From an uncultured Prevotellaceae bacterium (GTDB taxonomy: Bacteria > Bacteroidota > Bacteroidia > Bacteroidales > Bacteroidaceae): DNA of 60,533 nucleotides. Both the position numbers and the translations under genes were made by a program. Shown here in pieces: positions 52,883 through 60,533 of this stretch. The notes beneath the pieces are model-generated. The model was not told where the DNA came from and did not search any database. It saw only the letters and a program-made list of their open reading frames with translations. Within the stretch, counting starts at the first letter, position 1, and every line of letters starts with the position of its first letter. Where the stretch lies: contig ONTS01000012.1 in NCBI GenBank assembly GCA_900320845.1, forward strand, positions 1 through 60,533. Reading direction: 5' to 3'.

Positions 52883-54211
52883 ATGCTCACACACGATCAG
52901 ACCCAATCTATTCTTCAACTCATTCACAAACAGGTAGTACCCGCCATTGGATGTACTGAACCTGCCGCCGTAGCGCTCTGCGCTGCCCGCGCGCGACAGC
53001 TGCTTGGCACCACACCGGAGCACATTGAGCTGTGGTTGAGCGCCAACATTCTGAAAAACGCCATGGGTGTTGGAATACCCGGCACCAACCGTGTGGGATT
53101 GCCCATCGCCATTGCCCTCGGCGTACTCATCGGACGCCCTGAACGCGAACTGGAAGTATTGTGCGAAATCACTCCCGAGGCGGTGACACAAGCCGAACAA
53201 TTCATCAACGAGGGACGCATTAGCATCCATCTGGAAGAAAACGATCCCGACAAACTCTACATACGCGCTCTCGTCACCACCGGCGACAACGACGCTGAGG
53301 CCATTATCAAGGGCTCACATACCCATTTTGTCAGCGAACGGGCACCGGGACAGGCGCCACAAGCCACCGACAGCCAACCATCGGGCACCGACAGCCAGCC
53401 ATCGGGCGACGATAGCTGCTCACCAGACCTCAACATGCGCATGGTGTACGACTTTGCCACGACAACACCCGTCGATGAGCTGCGATTCATCCTCGAAGCC
53501 AAACGCTTGAACGAGGCTGCCGCCGAAGATGGACTGCGCGAGAACCGAGGACATCAACTCGGTAAGACCATGTGCTCGCCACTCGGCAAAGGCATCATGG
53601 GCGACGGCATTTTTTCCAAAATACTGTCGAAGACCAGCTGCGCCTGCGACGCACGCATGTCGGGAGCCATGGTATCGGTGATGACCAACAGCGGCAGCGG
53701 AAACCAAGGCATCTGCACCACAATGCCCGTCGTTGTCTTTGCCGAAGAAAACCACAACACCGAGGAAGAGCTCATCCGCGCACTCATACTGAGCAACCTC
53801 ACCGCCATATACATCAAACAACACCTCGGTCCCCTCTCAGCCCTGTGCGGCTGCGTGGTGGCAAGCACAGGCAGCAGCGTAGGCATCACACTGCTCATGG
53901 GAGGCAATTACGAACAGATATGCTACTCGGTGAAGAACATGATAGCCAACCTCACCGGCATGATTTGCGACGGAGCCAAGCCCAGCTGTTCCCTGAAGCT
54001 CACCACAGGTGTAAGCACAGCGGTGATGAGTGCCATGATGGCGATGCAACACAAGTACGTGAGCTCGCTGGAAGGCATTATCGACGACGATGTCGACCAA
54101 AGCATACGCAACCTCGTAGCCATAGGCAGAGACAGCATGAACGCCACTGACCGCTGTGTGCTTGACATCATGACACATAAAGGCAACAAACCATCTGCCA
54201 ACAAGGGATAA
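52883..54211 (+). CDS. L-cysteine desulfidase-like protein (UPF0597/YhaM family)
   Basis: 442 aa. Family blocks are AIGCTEPAAVALCAARA, MGVGIPGT, KGIMGDGIFSKIL, MSGAMVSVMTNSGSGNQGI and a C-terminal Cys set (SALCGCVVASTGSSVGI, MICDGAKPSCSLK) suited to a [4Fe-4S] cluster, as in serine dehydratase alpha chains. Expected reaction: cysteine to pyruvate, ammonia and sulfide. Residues ~153-183 are an unusual Pro/Ser/Asp/Gly-rich insertion built from a 21-bp direct repeat (TDSQPSG twice), probably a surface loop. Confidence 0.92.
   Translation: MLTHDQTQSILQLIHKQVVPAIGCTEPAAVALCAARARQLLGTTPEHIELWLSANILKNAMGVGIPGTNRVGLPIAIALGVLIGRPERELEVLCEITPEAVTQAEQFINEGRISIHLEENDPDKLYIRALVTTGDNDAEAIIKGSHTHFVSERAPGQAPQATDSQPSGTDSQPSGDDSCSPDLNMRMVYDFATTTPVDELRFILEAKRLNEAAAEDGLRENRGHQLGKTMCSPLGKGIMGDGIFSKILSKTSCACDARMSGAMVSVMTNSGSGNQGICTTMPVVVFAEENHNTEEELIRALILSNLTAIYIKQHLGPLSALCGCVVASTGSSVGITLLMGGNYEQICYSVKNMIANLTGMICDGAKPSCSLKLTTGVSTAVMSAMMAMQHKYVSSLEGIIDDDVDQSIRNLVAIGRDSMNATDRCVLDIMTHKGNKPSANKG
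53366..53407 (+). repeat. 21-bp tandem repeat inside the desulfidase-like gene
   Basis: ACCGACAGCCAACCATCGGG-C at 53366-53386 and ACCGACAGCCAGCCATCGGG-C at 53387-53407 differ at one base. In frame, each copy encodes TDSQPSG. A third partial copy (GACGATAGC) follows. Confidence 0.85.
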
Positions 54212-54264
54212 CACCGCCCGACAATAAGTACCCAACATATATCTAACACCAACAAAAACACACC

Positions 54265-56301
54265 ATGAAACGTTTAACCACCATATTATTGTTCGCCCTT
54301 CTGGCATGGTTGCCTGCCGTTGGCCAGATGTCCAACCCTGTGCGCTTCACCGTGTCGCAGAAACAGACTGCTCCCGACGAACTCACCCTGACCTTTACGG
54401 GTAAGATTGATCCGGGATGGCACGTCTACAGCACACGTCTGCCAGCTGGAGGACCCACCTCGGCTACCCTCACCACAGAACAGAAGAGTGGCGCCGAGCC
54501 GAAAGGAGCTCTCATCGCCAAAGGTAAGGAGCAGAATGTCAACGACAAGGTGTTCGGCATGCAGGTGCGTTACTTCGAAAACAATGTCACATTCATTCAG
54601 AAGTACACCCTCAAAGGCGGTCCCTACACCGTGAAAGGCTACCTGGAATACGGTGCCTGCGACGACGAACAGTGTCTGCCTCCTACAGCGGTGGAGTTCA
54701 ACTATAGTGGAAAGGCGGATATACCATCCGACAAAGACGGCAAGGAAGAAAAAGAAGCTGAAGAGGAGGAGACCTCGATACTGTGTGCAGCTGTCGACAG
54801 CACCGAAAATGCCGACAGCGTGCCACAGGCACTGGCTCCACACTCATCGCAGTGGTGGCAGCCCGTAGGCGAGGAGCTGAGGGCTCTCAGCGGAGAGAAA
54901 ACAACCGACCGCACACTGCTCTACATCTTCCTGATGGGATTTCTGGGAGGTCTTCTCGCCCTGTTCACACCCTGTGTATGGCCCATCATACCCATGACGG
55001 TGAGTTTCTTCCTCAAGCGTTCTAAAGACCGTAAGCGTGGCATACGCGATGCTTTCACCTACGGAGCCAGCATAGTGGTCATCTATCTGCTGCTGGGCGT
55101 GCTTGTCACCGCACTGTTTGGTGCCGACACCCTCAACCACCTGTCCACCAATGCGGTGTTCAACATCCTGTTCTTCCTCATATTGGTAGTCTTTGCGCTG
55201 TCATTCTTCGGCTGGTTTGAGCTGAAGCTGCCTTCCAAGTGGGCTGACCGTGTGGACACTAAAGCCACGCAGACCACCTCATCGCTGCTCAGCATCTTCC
55301 TCATGGCATTCACCCTGGCACTCGTCAGCTTCTCATGCACAGCTCCTATCGTAGGACTGTTGCTCGTCGAAGCTTCCACATCGGGCAACTGGCTCAATCC
55401 TCTCATAGGCATGCTGGGATTTGCTTTGGCTCTGGCACTTCCCTTCACACTCTTCGCCCTCTTCCCATCATGGCTGAAACAGGCGCCGAAGTCGGGAAAC
55501 TGGATGAATATCGTGAAGGTTTCGCTCGGCTTTATAGAGTTGGCATTTGCGCTGAAGTTCCTCTCCGTTGCCGACCTGGCTTACGGTTGGGGCATCCTCG
55601 ACCGCGAAGTGTTCCTCAGTCTGTGGATAGCCATCTTCTTCCTACTCGGCCTCTACCTCATCGGCGTACTGCGTTTCCAGAGCGACGGCGAAGAACGTCG
55701 TGCCATGCCGGTACCCTGCATTATGCTGGGTATGCTCTCATTGGCATTCACCATCTACATGGTTCCCGGCCTGTGGGGCGCACCTTGCAAGGCAGTGAGC
55801 GCCTTTGCACCGCCCATGACAACACAAGACTTCAACCTTAACAACCATGTGGTGCACGCCGCTTACACCGATTACGACGAAGGCATGGCAGCCGCAGCAC
55901 AGATGGGCAAACCCGTGCTGCTCGACTTCACCGGACACGGATGTGTCAACTGCCGAAAGATGGAGGCAGCGGTGTGGACCGACCCCGCAGTGGCTAAGTG
56001 TCTGTCGGAAGACTATGTGCTCATCTCCCTCTATGTAGATGACAAACGTCCGCTGCCCGAGCACATACAGGTGACCAGCAACGGGCAACAGCGTACCCTG
56101 CGCACCATAGGCGACAAGTGGAGCTACCTCTCAGAGCATAAGTTCGGCCAGCTGTCGCAGCCCCTCTACGTAGCTCTCGACAACGAGGGACGACCCCTCA
56201 CACGCTCCTTCGCATACAAAGAGGATGTGGCAGACTATATGCAATTCCTCAACGAAGGTCTGCAACAATACCGCGAGGGCAACACCGCCACCACGAAATA
56301 G
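54265..56301 (+). CDS. dsbD: DsbD-family thiol:disulfide interchange protein
   Basis: 678 aa. Signal peptide (TTILLFALLAWLPAVGQ). The N-terminal periplasmic domain has the Cys pair in YGACDDEQCLPP. A linker rich in Lys/Glu precedes eight helices with FTPCVWPIIPMTVSFFLKRS and ALVSFSCTAPIVGLLLVE (the membrane Cys pair). The C-terminal thioredoxin domain has HGCVNCRK (Cys560, Cys563). Electrons pass from cytosolic thioredoxin to periplasmic proteins. All three redox pairs are present. No cytochrome c genes adjoin it. Confidence 0.94.
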   Translation: MKRLTTILLFALLAWLPAVGQMSNPVRFTVSQKQTAPDELTLTFTGKIDPGWHVYSTRLPAGGPTSATLTTEQKSGAEPKGALIAKGKEQNVNDKVFGMQVRYFENNVTFIQKYTLKGGPYTVKGYLEYGACDDEQCLPPTAVEFNYSGKADIPSDKDGKEEKEAEEEETSILCAAVDSTENADSVPQALAPHSSQWWQPVGEELRALSGEKTTDRTLLYIFLMGFLGGLLALFTPCVWPIIPMTVSFFLKRSKDRKRGIRDAFTYGASIVVIYLLLGVLVTALFGADTLNHLSTNAVFNILFFLILVVFALSFFGWFELKLPSKWADRVDTKATQTTSSLLSIFLMAFTLALVSFSCTAPIVGLLLVEASTSGNWLNPLIGMLGFALALALPFTLFALFPSWLKQAPKSGNWMNIVKVSLGFIELAFALKFLSVADLAYGWGILDREVFLSLWIAIFFLLGLYLIGVLRFQSDGEERRAMPVPCIMLGMLSLAFTIYMVPGLWGAPCKAVSAFAPPMTTQDFNLNNHVVHAAYTDYDEGMAAAAQMGKPVLLDFTGHGCVNCRKMEAAVWTDPAVAKCLSEDYVLISLYVDDKRPLPEHIQVTSNGQQRTLRTIGDKWSYLSEHKFGQLSQPLYVALDNEGRPLTRSFAYKEDVADYMQFLNEGLQQYREGNTATTK

Positions 56302-56340
56302 CCCGTCTGGCATGCTATAGAGTGCCACAATACATACAAA

Positions 56341-56412
56341 AGCCCCAATCCACATACGGAAGGATCCATGCTTATCCTTAAAGAGAGCTTCATCTGTCCC
56401 GTAGATGGGGCT
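56341..56412. other. Possible structured RNA element
   Basis: AGCCCC (56341-56346) pairs with GGGGCT (56407-56412) and encloses AAGGAT/ATCCTT (56360-56379) and ATCT/AGAT (56392-56406). On the minus strand the closing stem is followed by TTTTG, like a small RNA with terminator. Folding by eye only. Confidence 0.3.
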
Positions 56413-56419
56413 GAAAGAA

Positions 56420-56464
56420 AAGCAAAATCAGTGATATTGGTCAGCAATATCACTGATTTTGCTT
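56420..56464. repeat. Palindrome with perfect 20-bp arms
   Basis: AAGCAAAATCAGTGATATTG (56420-56439), 5-nt loop, CAATATCACTGATTTTGCTT (56445-56464). Shares its 17-bp core, with one change, with the tandem unit at 19789-19832. No T-run follows, so it is not a standard terminator. Confidence 0.85.
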
Positions 56465-56702
56465 GCTCATTGCACTGCTTTCGGGAAAGGAATAGGGAAC
56501 CATGACAAGGCATTGGGGTAGGCTCGTCTGCGGGCGTTGTTCTTTTGTCAGCTCAGGGGGCATGATGTATGCTGCCGACGCGAGCCAATGAGGAGGACAA
56601 AGGAGAAAAAGACAACCTGCCATAGGATACGAAGACATCTCATAACTGGTAGTTTTTAGTCAACGATATTGCACTGATGCCATGGACTTGGCAGCCACAA
56701 AA

Positions 56703-56726
56703 AAAGCGTCCGAAAATGAACGCTTT
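56703..56726 (-). terminator. Terminator of the 71-residue acidic gene at 56759
   Basis: Minus strand: AAAGCGT pairs with ACGCTTT around a 10-nt loop, followed by further T residues (seven Ts in all). Confidence 0.75.
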
Positions 56727-56758
56727 GCACATAGGTCTGACAAGGTCTTGACTTATTT

Positions 56759-56974
56759 TTATTTCATATTCTGCAGGAAAAACGCTGCATCTTCATAGCT
56801 GTCAAAATCAGCAATGATATGTAAATCATCTATATGATAACATGTTGGCACATCGTACCCCATATAATTTCCGTATTCGTCAAAATCGGCATAGCTGAAC
56901 ACGCGGAACATCCCATGACCGTCATAGGCGACGAAACAACGTTCGTATGTGGTTTCCGGTTCCGCATCATTCAC
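56759..56974 (-). CDS. Small acidic protein of unknown function (71 aa)
   Basis: No ATG is in frame; the only start at the 5' end is GTG at 56974, and a stop lies about 30 nt further upstream. The protein is acidic and Tyr/Phe/Asp-rich (VAYDGHGMFRVFSYADFDEY, ADFDSYEDAAFFLQNMK) and has one compact alpha/beta-like pattern. Its own terminator follows 32 nt after the stop, which argues that it is expressed. It could also be the remnant of a longer gene whose start has been lost. Family not recognised. Confidence 0.5.
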   Translation of the reverse strand: MNDAEPETTYERCFVAYDGHGMFRVFSYADFDEYGNYMGYDVPTCYHIDDLHIIADFDSYEDAAFFLQNMK

Positions 56975-57176
56975 AGACTCTTTTCGCCATTTTTGAAGTT
57001 AGGACAGGGCTGATTCTACTAGTTTCTTCATATCGTGTATTATATTGTCTTCGTATTATCTTTCCCTAAAAATATCAGGAAGGCATTAAAAATGCAGCCA
57101 GAAATGACCGCATTATATAGTTGGTTGGTGTCAACTGCTATACCATGGTTGGACGGTATGGTAAGATGGCTGCCGT

Positions 57177-57941
57177 TTACGGCTTGGTGTCTCCCTCGAT
57201 GTAGTTTTCAAGGAAGAGGTGTTGCCCGTCGAATACGGCATAGGTGAACTGTGTTATCCAGTCGCCGAGCATGAGCAGTCGTGTGCGCTCGTTGAGGGGG
57301 AGGTCTATCTGCACATGACGGTGGCCGTAAAGGAAGAAGTCGATGTCGGGATGTGTCTGCAGGTAGTCCTTGGAATACTTCACGAGGTACTCCTTCTCTT
57401 CTCCGAGGAATGGTGTCTCGTATCCGTCAACGCGTTTCTCGCGGCTATGTTTTGCCCATCGGTAGCCCAGCCATAGTCCCCAACGGGGGTGGATGGTGTT
57501 GAGCAGGAACTGGCAGAGGCGGTTGTGGAATAACTTTCGCAGTGTCTGGAACTTGCGGTCGGGGTCGCCCAGTCCGTCGCCGTGAGCCAGATAAAATATC
57601 TTGTCGGCTATCTCGGTGGTGAGTGGCTTGCGATGGAGTATCACTCCGCACTCGCGCTCGAGGTATCCATAGGTCCACAGGTCGTGATTGCCAGTAAAGT
57701 AGTGTACTTCAACGCCGTGGTCGGTCAGCTCGGAAAGTTTGCCAAGGAAGCGTGTAAACCCTTTAGGCACAGCCAGTCGATATTCGTTCCAAAAGTCGAA
57801 CATGTCGCCGAGCAGGTAGACAGCCGACGCTTTGTCCTTGATTTCGTCGAGGAAGCGTACGAGGCGACGTTCCTGTGTGCGCTTGTGATTCACTGCCCAG
57901 GAGCCGAGATGGGCATCGGAAAGGAAATATACATTTTTCAT
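57177..57941 (-). CDS. lpxH: UDP-2,3-diacylglucosamine diphosphatase
   Basis: 254 aa from the ATG at 57941 (MKNVYFLSDAHLGSW). The frame extends upstream to 57998, but the metallophosphatase fold begins here. Metal-site motifs: SDAHLG (Asp9, His11), LLGDMFDFW, FTGNHD, LAHGD and YGHRHV. It cleaves UDP-diacyl-GlcN to lipid X in lipid A synthesis, at the inner face of the membrane. Some family members in Bacteroidetes are annotated only as metallophosphoesterases; HRHV and DFW support LpxH. Confidence 0.88.
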   Translation of the reverse strand: MKNVYFLSDAHLGSWAVNHKRTQERRLVRFLDEIKDKASAVYLLGDMFDFWNEYRLAVPKGFTRFLGKLSELTDHGVEVHYFTGNHDLWTYGYLERECGVILHRKPLTTEIADKIFYLAHGDGLGDPDRKFQTLRKLFHNRLCQFLLNTIHPRWGLWLGYRWAKHSREKRVDGYETPFLGEEKEYLVKYSKDYLQTHPDIDFFLYGHRHVQIDLPLNERTRLLMLGDWITQFTYAVFDGQHLFLENYIEGDTKP

Positions 57942-58066
57942 GTGAAAGAAGGGGTGTCTGGTTAGGAGGGCGTTCTGCGTGCGTTCATACTCGAACACGC
58001 ATCATGCGCAAAGTAGCCATCGACCCTTGTGCGTGGGTTGAGGGGCGGTGTGGAGGGCGGAGGCGT

Positions 58067-58390
58067 TCAGAAGTCGTAACCTAGTTCTACGCGTGCCTCC
58101 TCGCTCATCATGCTGAAGTCCCATACGGGATCGAACACGAGGTTGACATTGGCGCACTTCACCTCGCTAAGGCTTTCCACCTTGCTCTGTACGTCGCCCA
58201 CGATGTAGTCGGCAGCGGGACAGTTGGGGGCGGTGAGGGTCATGTCGATGTTTACGGTGTAGTCGTCAGCCACTTCTATCTTGTATATCATACCGAGGTC
58301 CCATACGTTGACAGGCATCTCGGGGTCGAAGACGGTCTTGATGACGTCGACGATGCGTTCTTCTATCTTACTACGTTCTTCGGGTGTCAT
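58067..58390 (-). CDS. MIP18/DUF59 Fe-S assembly factor (SufT-like)
   Basis: 107 aa from the ATG at 58390 (MTPEERSKIEERIVDVIKTV). A GTG 30 nt upstream also opens the frame. Family motifs: DPEMPVNVWDLGMIY, and the Cys in LTAPNCPAADYI. These proteins help mature Fe-S proteins and often sit in suf operons; here the suf genes are 50 kb away. It lies 38 nt downstream of the NAD(P)HX repair gene, perhaps in one unit. Confidence 0.9.
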   Translation of the reverse strand: MTPEERSKIEERIVDVIKTVFDPEMPVNVWDLGMIYKIEVADDYTVNIDMTLTAPNCPAADYIVGDVQSKVESLSEVKCANVNLVFDPVWDFSMMSEEARVELGYDF

Positions 58391-58459
58391 GGTTATAGAG
58401 ATGATGTTGCTGCGCACCACTTATGACGGATGCGCGGTGTCTGATGGTGTGATGTGCGC

Positions 58460-59977
58460 TCAGTCTTGCAGTCGCATGAATGCCTTGGGCAGGTATTCTA
58501 CGATGTCTGAGGCTATGAGACTTTCTTGTCCTTTGTCTTTTGCGGCAAGGTCGCCTGCCAGTCCGTGTACATACATGCCCACTTTGCATGCCTCGGCATG
58601 TCCGTATCCGCGTGCGAGGAGGGCTGTGATGATGCCTGTCAGCACGTCGCCGCTGCCTGCCGTTGCCATTCCTGCATTACCGGTACTGTTGAATATCACC
58701 TTACCGTTGGGCATACACAATGCCGAGCGATGTCCTTTCAAGATGATGTATGCCTGCAGGTTTTGTGCCATTTCGGAGGCTTGCATCAACCGTTCGTAGT
58801 CGTTGCTGCTTGTTGTGCCGTTGAGGCGGTCAAACTCGGCGACATGTGGGGTGAAGATGATGTGTCGGGGCAGCTGTTGCAGCCATGCCTGGTGGTTGGC
58901 GAGGATGTTGATGGCATCGGCGTCAAGCACCATTGGCACATGTGTTCGGCGTATCTGTGAGATGAGGGCTATGGCAGTATTCTCAGCCTGCCCCAGTCCA
59001 GGACCCATGCCTACGGCATCGTAGTATTGTGCATCGACGGCTTCGGAAAACTTTGTCTCTTCCAGGTCCATCTGTACCACCGCCTCGGGCACTGCCATCT
59101 GCATGATGGGATAGTTGCGCTTGGGTATGTGAGTTACTACCTTGCCTATTCCGCTGCGCAGGCATGCCTTGGTGGCGAGCACTGCTGCGCCTGCCATGCC
59201 GTAGCTTCCGGCAATGAGCAGTGCGGTGCCCATGTCATGTTTGTTGGAAAAGGCGGGACGCGGCAGCAAAAGAGACGACACATCGTTCTCTTCCAGTATG
59301 GAGAAGTTGGTGGATATGCTGTCGGCCTTCTGGTCGCTCAGGCGTATATTGAGCACTTTCAGCTTGCCGATGTATTGCTGGTTGTCGGCAAAGAGGAAAG
59401 CCAGTTTGTTGTATTGGAAGGTGAGTGTCATGTCGGCATGCACCACGTTGGCTCCCACGGTGTAGCTGTTGTCCTCTGTCATGAGTCCCGACGGCATGTC
59501 GATGCTTATCACTGTGGCAGCCGACTGATTGATATACTTAGCCAATGCGGCGAAACCTCCTGAGAGGGGTTTCTTCAGTCCAGTGCCAAAGAGTCCGTCA
59601 ATGACGAGGGTGATGGCATCAAGCTTGGGCGGGTCAAACTCGTTAGTCACCTCGTGGAACTTCTTCATCCTGCGGTTGTCGCGCAGACGCTGACGGTTGA
59701 TGTCACACTCTTCCGAAATCTTACCCGACACGTTGAACAGGAACACCTCTACATCATAGCCTTTGTCGGCGAGCTGTCGTGCTACTGCCAGTGCATCGCC
59801 TCCGTTATTGCCAGGACCGGCAAAGACAACGACGGGCGTCTGCGTGCTGTATTCAGCTGTAATGGTTTGTACTACGGTAGTGGCGGCACGCTCCATCAGG
59901 TCGATGGGATGGATGGGCTCGTGCTCCATAGTATAGTGTTCAATCTCGGAAATCTGACTGGCGGTAAATATTTTCAT
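58460..59977 (-). CDS. nnrDE: Bifunctional NAD(P)HX epimerase / ADP-dependent NAD(P)HX dehydratase
   Basis: 505 aa, full length for the fused repair enzyme. N-terminal epimerase (YjeF_N, ~1-215): VVFAGPGNNGGDALAVARQL, LVIDGLFGTGL and ISIDMPSGL. C-terminal dehydratase (~225-505): GTALLIAGSYGMAGAAVLAT, GMGPGLG, FTPHVAEFDRL and NAGMATAGSGDVLTGIITAL. Together they restore hydrated NADH/NADPH. A TACCTTTG promoter lies 37 nt upstream. Confidence 0.96.
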   Translation of the reverse strand: MKIFTASQISEIEHYTMEHEPIHPIDLMERAATTVVQTITAEYSTQTPVVVFAGPGNNGGDALAVARQLADKGYDVEVFLFNVSGKISEECDINRQRLRDNRRMKKFHEVTNEFDPPKLDAITLVIDGLFGTGLKKPLSGGFAALAKYINQSAATVISIDMPSGLMTEDNSYTVGANVVHADMTLTFQYNKLAFLFADNQQYIGKLKVLNIRLSDQKADSISTNFSILEENDVSSLLLPRPAFSNKHDMGTALLIAGSYGMAGAAVLATKACLRSGIGKVVTHIPKRNYPIMQMAVPEAVVQMDLEETKFSEAVDAQYYDAVGMGPGLGQAENTAIALISQIRRTHVPMVLDADAINILANHQAWLQQLPRHIIFTPHVAEFDRLNGTTSSNDYERLMQASEMAQNLQAYIILKGHRSALCMPNGKVIFNSTGNAGMATAGSGDVLTGIITALLARGYGHAEACKVGMYVHGLAGDLAAKDKGQESLIASDIVEYLPKAFMRLQD

Positions 59978-60013
59978 AATCTACTAGAGGTAAATGACAA
60001 TAGCCTATTGATG

Positions 60014-60021
60014 CAAAGGTA
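60014..60021 (-). promoter_or_regulatory. -7 element of the NAD(P)HX repair gene
   Basis: Perfect TACCTTTG on the minus strand (CAAAGGTA on plus). The -33 element is weak (ATTG near 60047). Confidence 0.6.
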
Positions 60022-60129
60022 ACTACTATTCTCCATCGGCTGCCAATAATTAGGCTTTTTTCTTGCTTTCTGCGCACATCAAGGTGTAAATAGAGGACAG
60101 CGGCACGAGTCTAATACGTATATAAAATA

Positions 60130-60162
60130 GGATCTGGAAACGCATTGACAGCATCCAGACCC
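60130..60162 (-). terminator. Probable terminator of the repeat-protein gene
   Basis: Minus strand: GGGTCTGGA pairs with TCCAGATCC (one G-U) around a 15-nt loop and is followed by TATTTTATA. It lies 59 nt past the stop at 60221. Confidence 0.6.
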
Positions 60163-60220
60163 TATATGGACTTCTATGTAGTGCTATTCGCTGTTTGAAC
60201 GCTTACGCAGCAATGTCTCG

Positions 60221-60533
60221 TCAGTTGACAACGTCGGTAGTCTTGCGCTCCGTTGATGTCGGAGCCGGACGAGTGGAGGTGGCATTATTGGTTTTAGGAC
60301 GAGGACGACTCACTGCCGGACGGGTAGAAGTTGAGGTGTTTTTGTCAGGGCGGGGCTGAGCTATTGCCGGACGGGTGGAAGTTGAGGTGTTTTTGTCAGG
60401 GCGGGGCTGAGCTATTGCCGGACGGGTAGAAGTTGAGGTGTTTTTGTCAGGGCGAGGCTGAGCTATTGCCGGACGGGTAGAAGTTGAGGTGTTTTTGTCA
60501 GGGCGAGGCTGAGCTATTGCCGGACGGGTGGAA
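60221..60533 (-). CDS. C-terminal part of a repeat-containing protein (partial)
   Basis: The minus-strand frame enters from the window edge and ends at TGA (60223-60221), 103 residues. Most of it is a 17-residue unit, AIAQPRPDKNTSTSTRP, repeated identically four times with a fifth begun at the edge. A degenerate unit (AVSRPRPKTNNATSTRP) and the tail APTSTERKTTDVVN follow. The Pro/Ser/Thr/Arg/Lys composition suggests an extended stalk or linker. No domain that could identify the protein is in the window. Confidence 0.75.
   Translation of the reverse strand, partial: STRPAIAQPRPDKNTSTSTRPAIAQPRPDKNTSTSTRPAIAQPRPDKNTSTSTRPAIAQPRPDKNTSTSTRPAVSRPRPKTNNATSTRPAPTSTERKTTDVVN
60318..60533 (-). repeat. 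Perfect 51-bp tandem repeat within a coding region
   Basis: Units at 60318-60368, 60369-60419, 60420-60470 and 60471-60521, with a partial one at 60522-60533. They differ only at silent sites (GTAGAA/GTGGAA and GCGGGG/GCGAGG on plus). The period is 17 codons, so copy-number change keeps the frame. The array continues outside the window. Confidence 0.95.

Larger units (their letters stand above)
56302..56758. other. 457-bp intergenic region with structured DNA
   Basis: Contains a possible three-way fold at 56341-56412, a 20-bp-armed palindrome at 56420-56464 and a minus-strand terminator at 56703-56726. Between 56465 and 56700 nothing is recognised. Short open frames on either strand here are not convincing genes. 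Confidence 0.55.

Noticed and set aside
53572-54150. 192-codon plus-strand frame inside the desulfidase-like gene
   Set aside because: Arg/His-rich out-of-phase shadow of a well-conserved gene.
60318-60533. Regular 51-bp units considered as a CRISPR array
   Set aside because: The whole unit is conserved with no variable spacers, and the units keep a 17-codon reading frame. It is a coding tandem repeat.

Overview
The window looks like a chromosomal segment of a Bacteroidales bacterium, most likely Prevotella or a close relative. This is inferred from several signs. The primary-sigma promoters are of the Bacteroidetes type (TTTG, about 20 nt, TAnnTTTG; best example at 15798-15829). A PorT homologue and a secreted protein with a type IX secretion (T9SS) C-terminal tail are present. 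There is also a Wzi/Wza/Wzz/Wzy exopolysaccharide locus and a tmRNA whose tag ends in -NNRFALAA. No plasmid, phage, IS or CRISPR genes were seen.

Layout. 1-9 kb: the last codons of an unknown gene, a NUDIX protein, tRNA-Arg(CCG), sufB on the minus strand, a Ca2+-type P-type ATPase, then sufC-sufD and a YitT-family membrane protein. sufB is separated from sufCD and points the other way. 9-24 kb: an outer-membrane beta-barrel receptor, a 55-aa 2[4Fe-4S] ferredoxin too short for standard ORF lists, porT, an unknown lipoprotein, a 5'-nucleotidase split into two genes, rplS, folP-cdaA (c-di-AMP synthesis), an exported bleomycin-hydrolase-type aminopeptidase, and a cluster of a T9SS cargo protein, a 71-aa acidic small protein and a secreted NUC1-type nuclease. 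24-27 kb: a small beta-barrel protein, a DUF4252-like protein and a Gly/Asn/Ser-rich exported protein.

27-41.4 kb is an exopolysaccharide region. Wzi and a lipocalin-like lipoprotein come first, then a WecA/MraY-type phosphosugar transferase and a lone GT2. A long minus-strand operon follows (sugar transferase, Wza, Wzz, Wzy, Wzx and three glycosyltransferases). Sugar would be loaded on undecaprenyl phosphate, extended by the glycosyltransferases, flipped by Wzx, polymerised by Wzy under Wzz control, exported through Wza and displayed with Wzi. Plus-strand genes between about 24 and 31.5 kb use many T/G-ending codons, unlike the C-ending codons of most genes elsewhere.

41.5-60.5 kb: tmRNA, an exported esterase, a zinc-ribbon NUDIX protein, the overlapping topA-aroK-speA run, a dicarboxylate/amino-acid symporter with an acyltransferase, a TlpA-like lipoprotein without a CXXC, tRNA-Arg(CCT), a cysteine desulfidase-like protein with a repeat-encoded insertion, DsbD, a small orphan gene, lpxH, a MIP18/SufT-like Fe-S factor and a bifunctional NAD(P)HX repair enzyme. 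The window ends inside a minus-strand gene made of perfect 51-bp repeats.

No clearly new multi-gene system was found. The strongest leads are the 51-bp coding repeat, a dispersed palindromic intergenic element at two loci, a twin operator-like motif upstream of wzi, and the T9SS cargo/small peptide/nuclease cassette.
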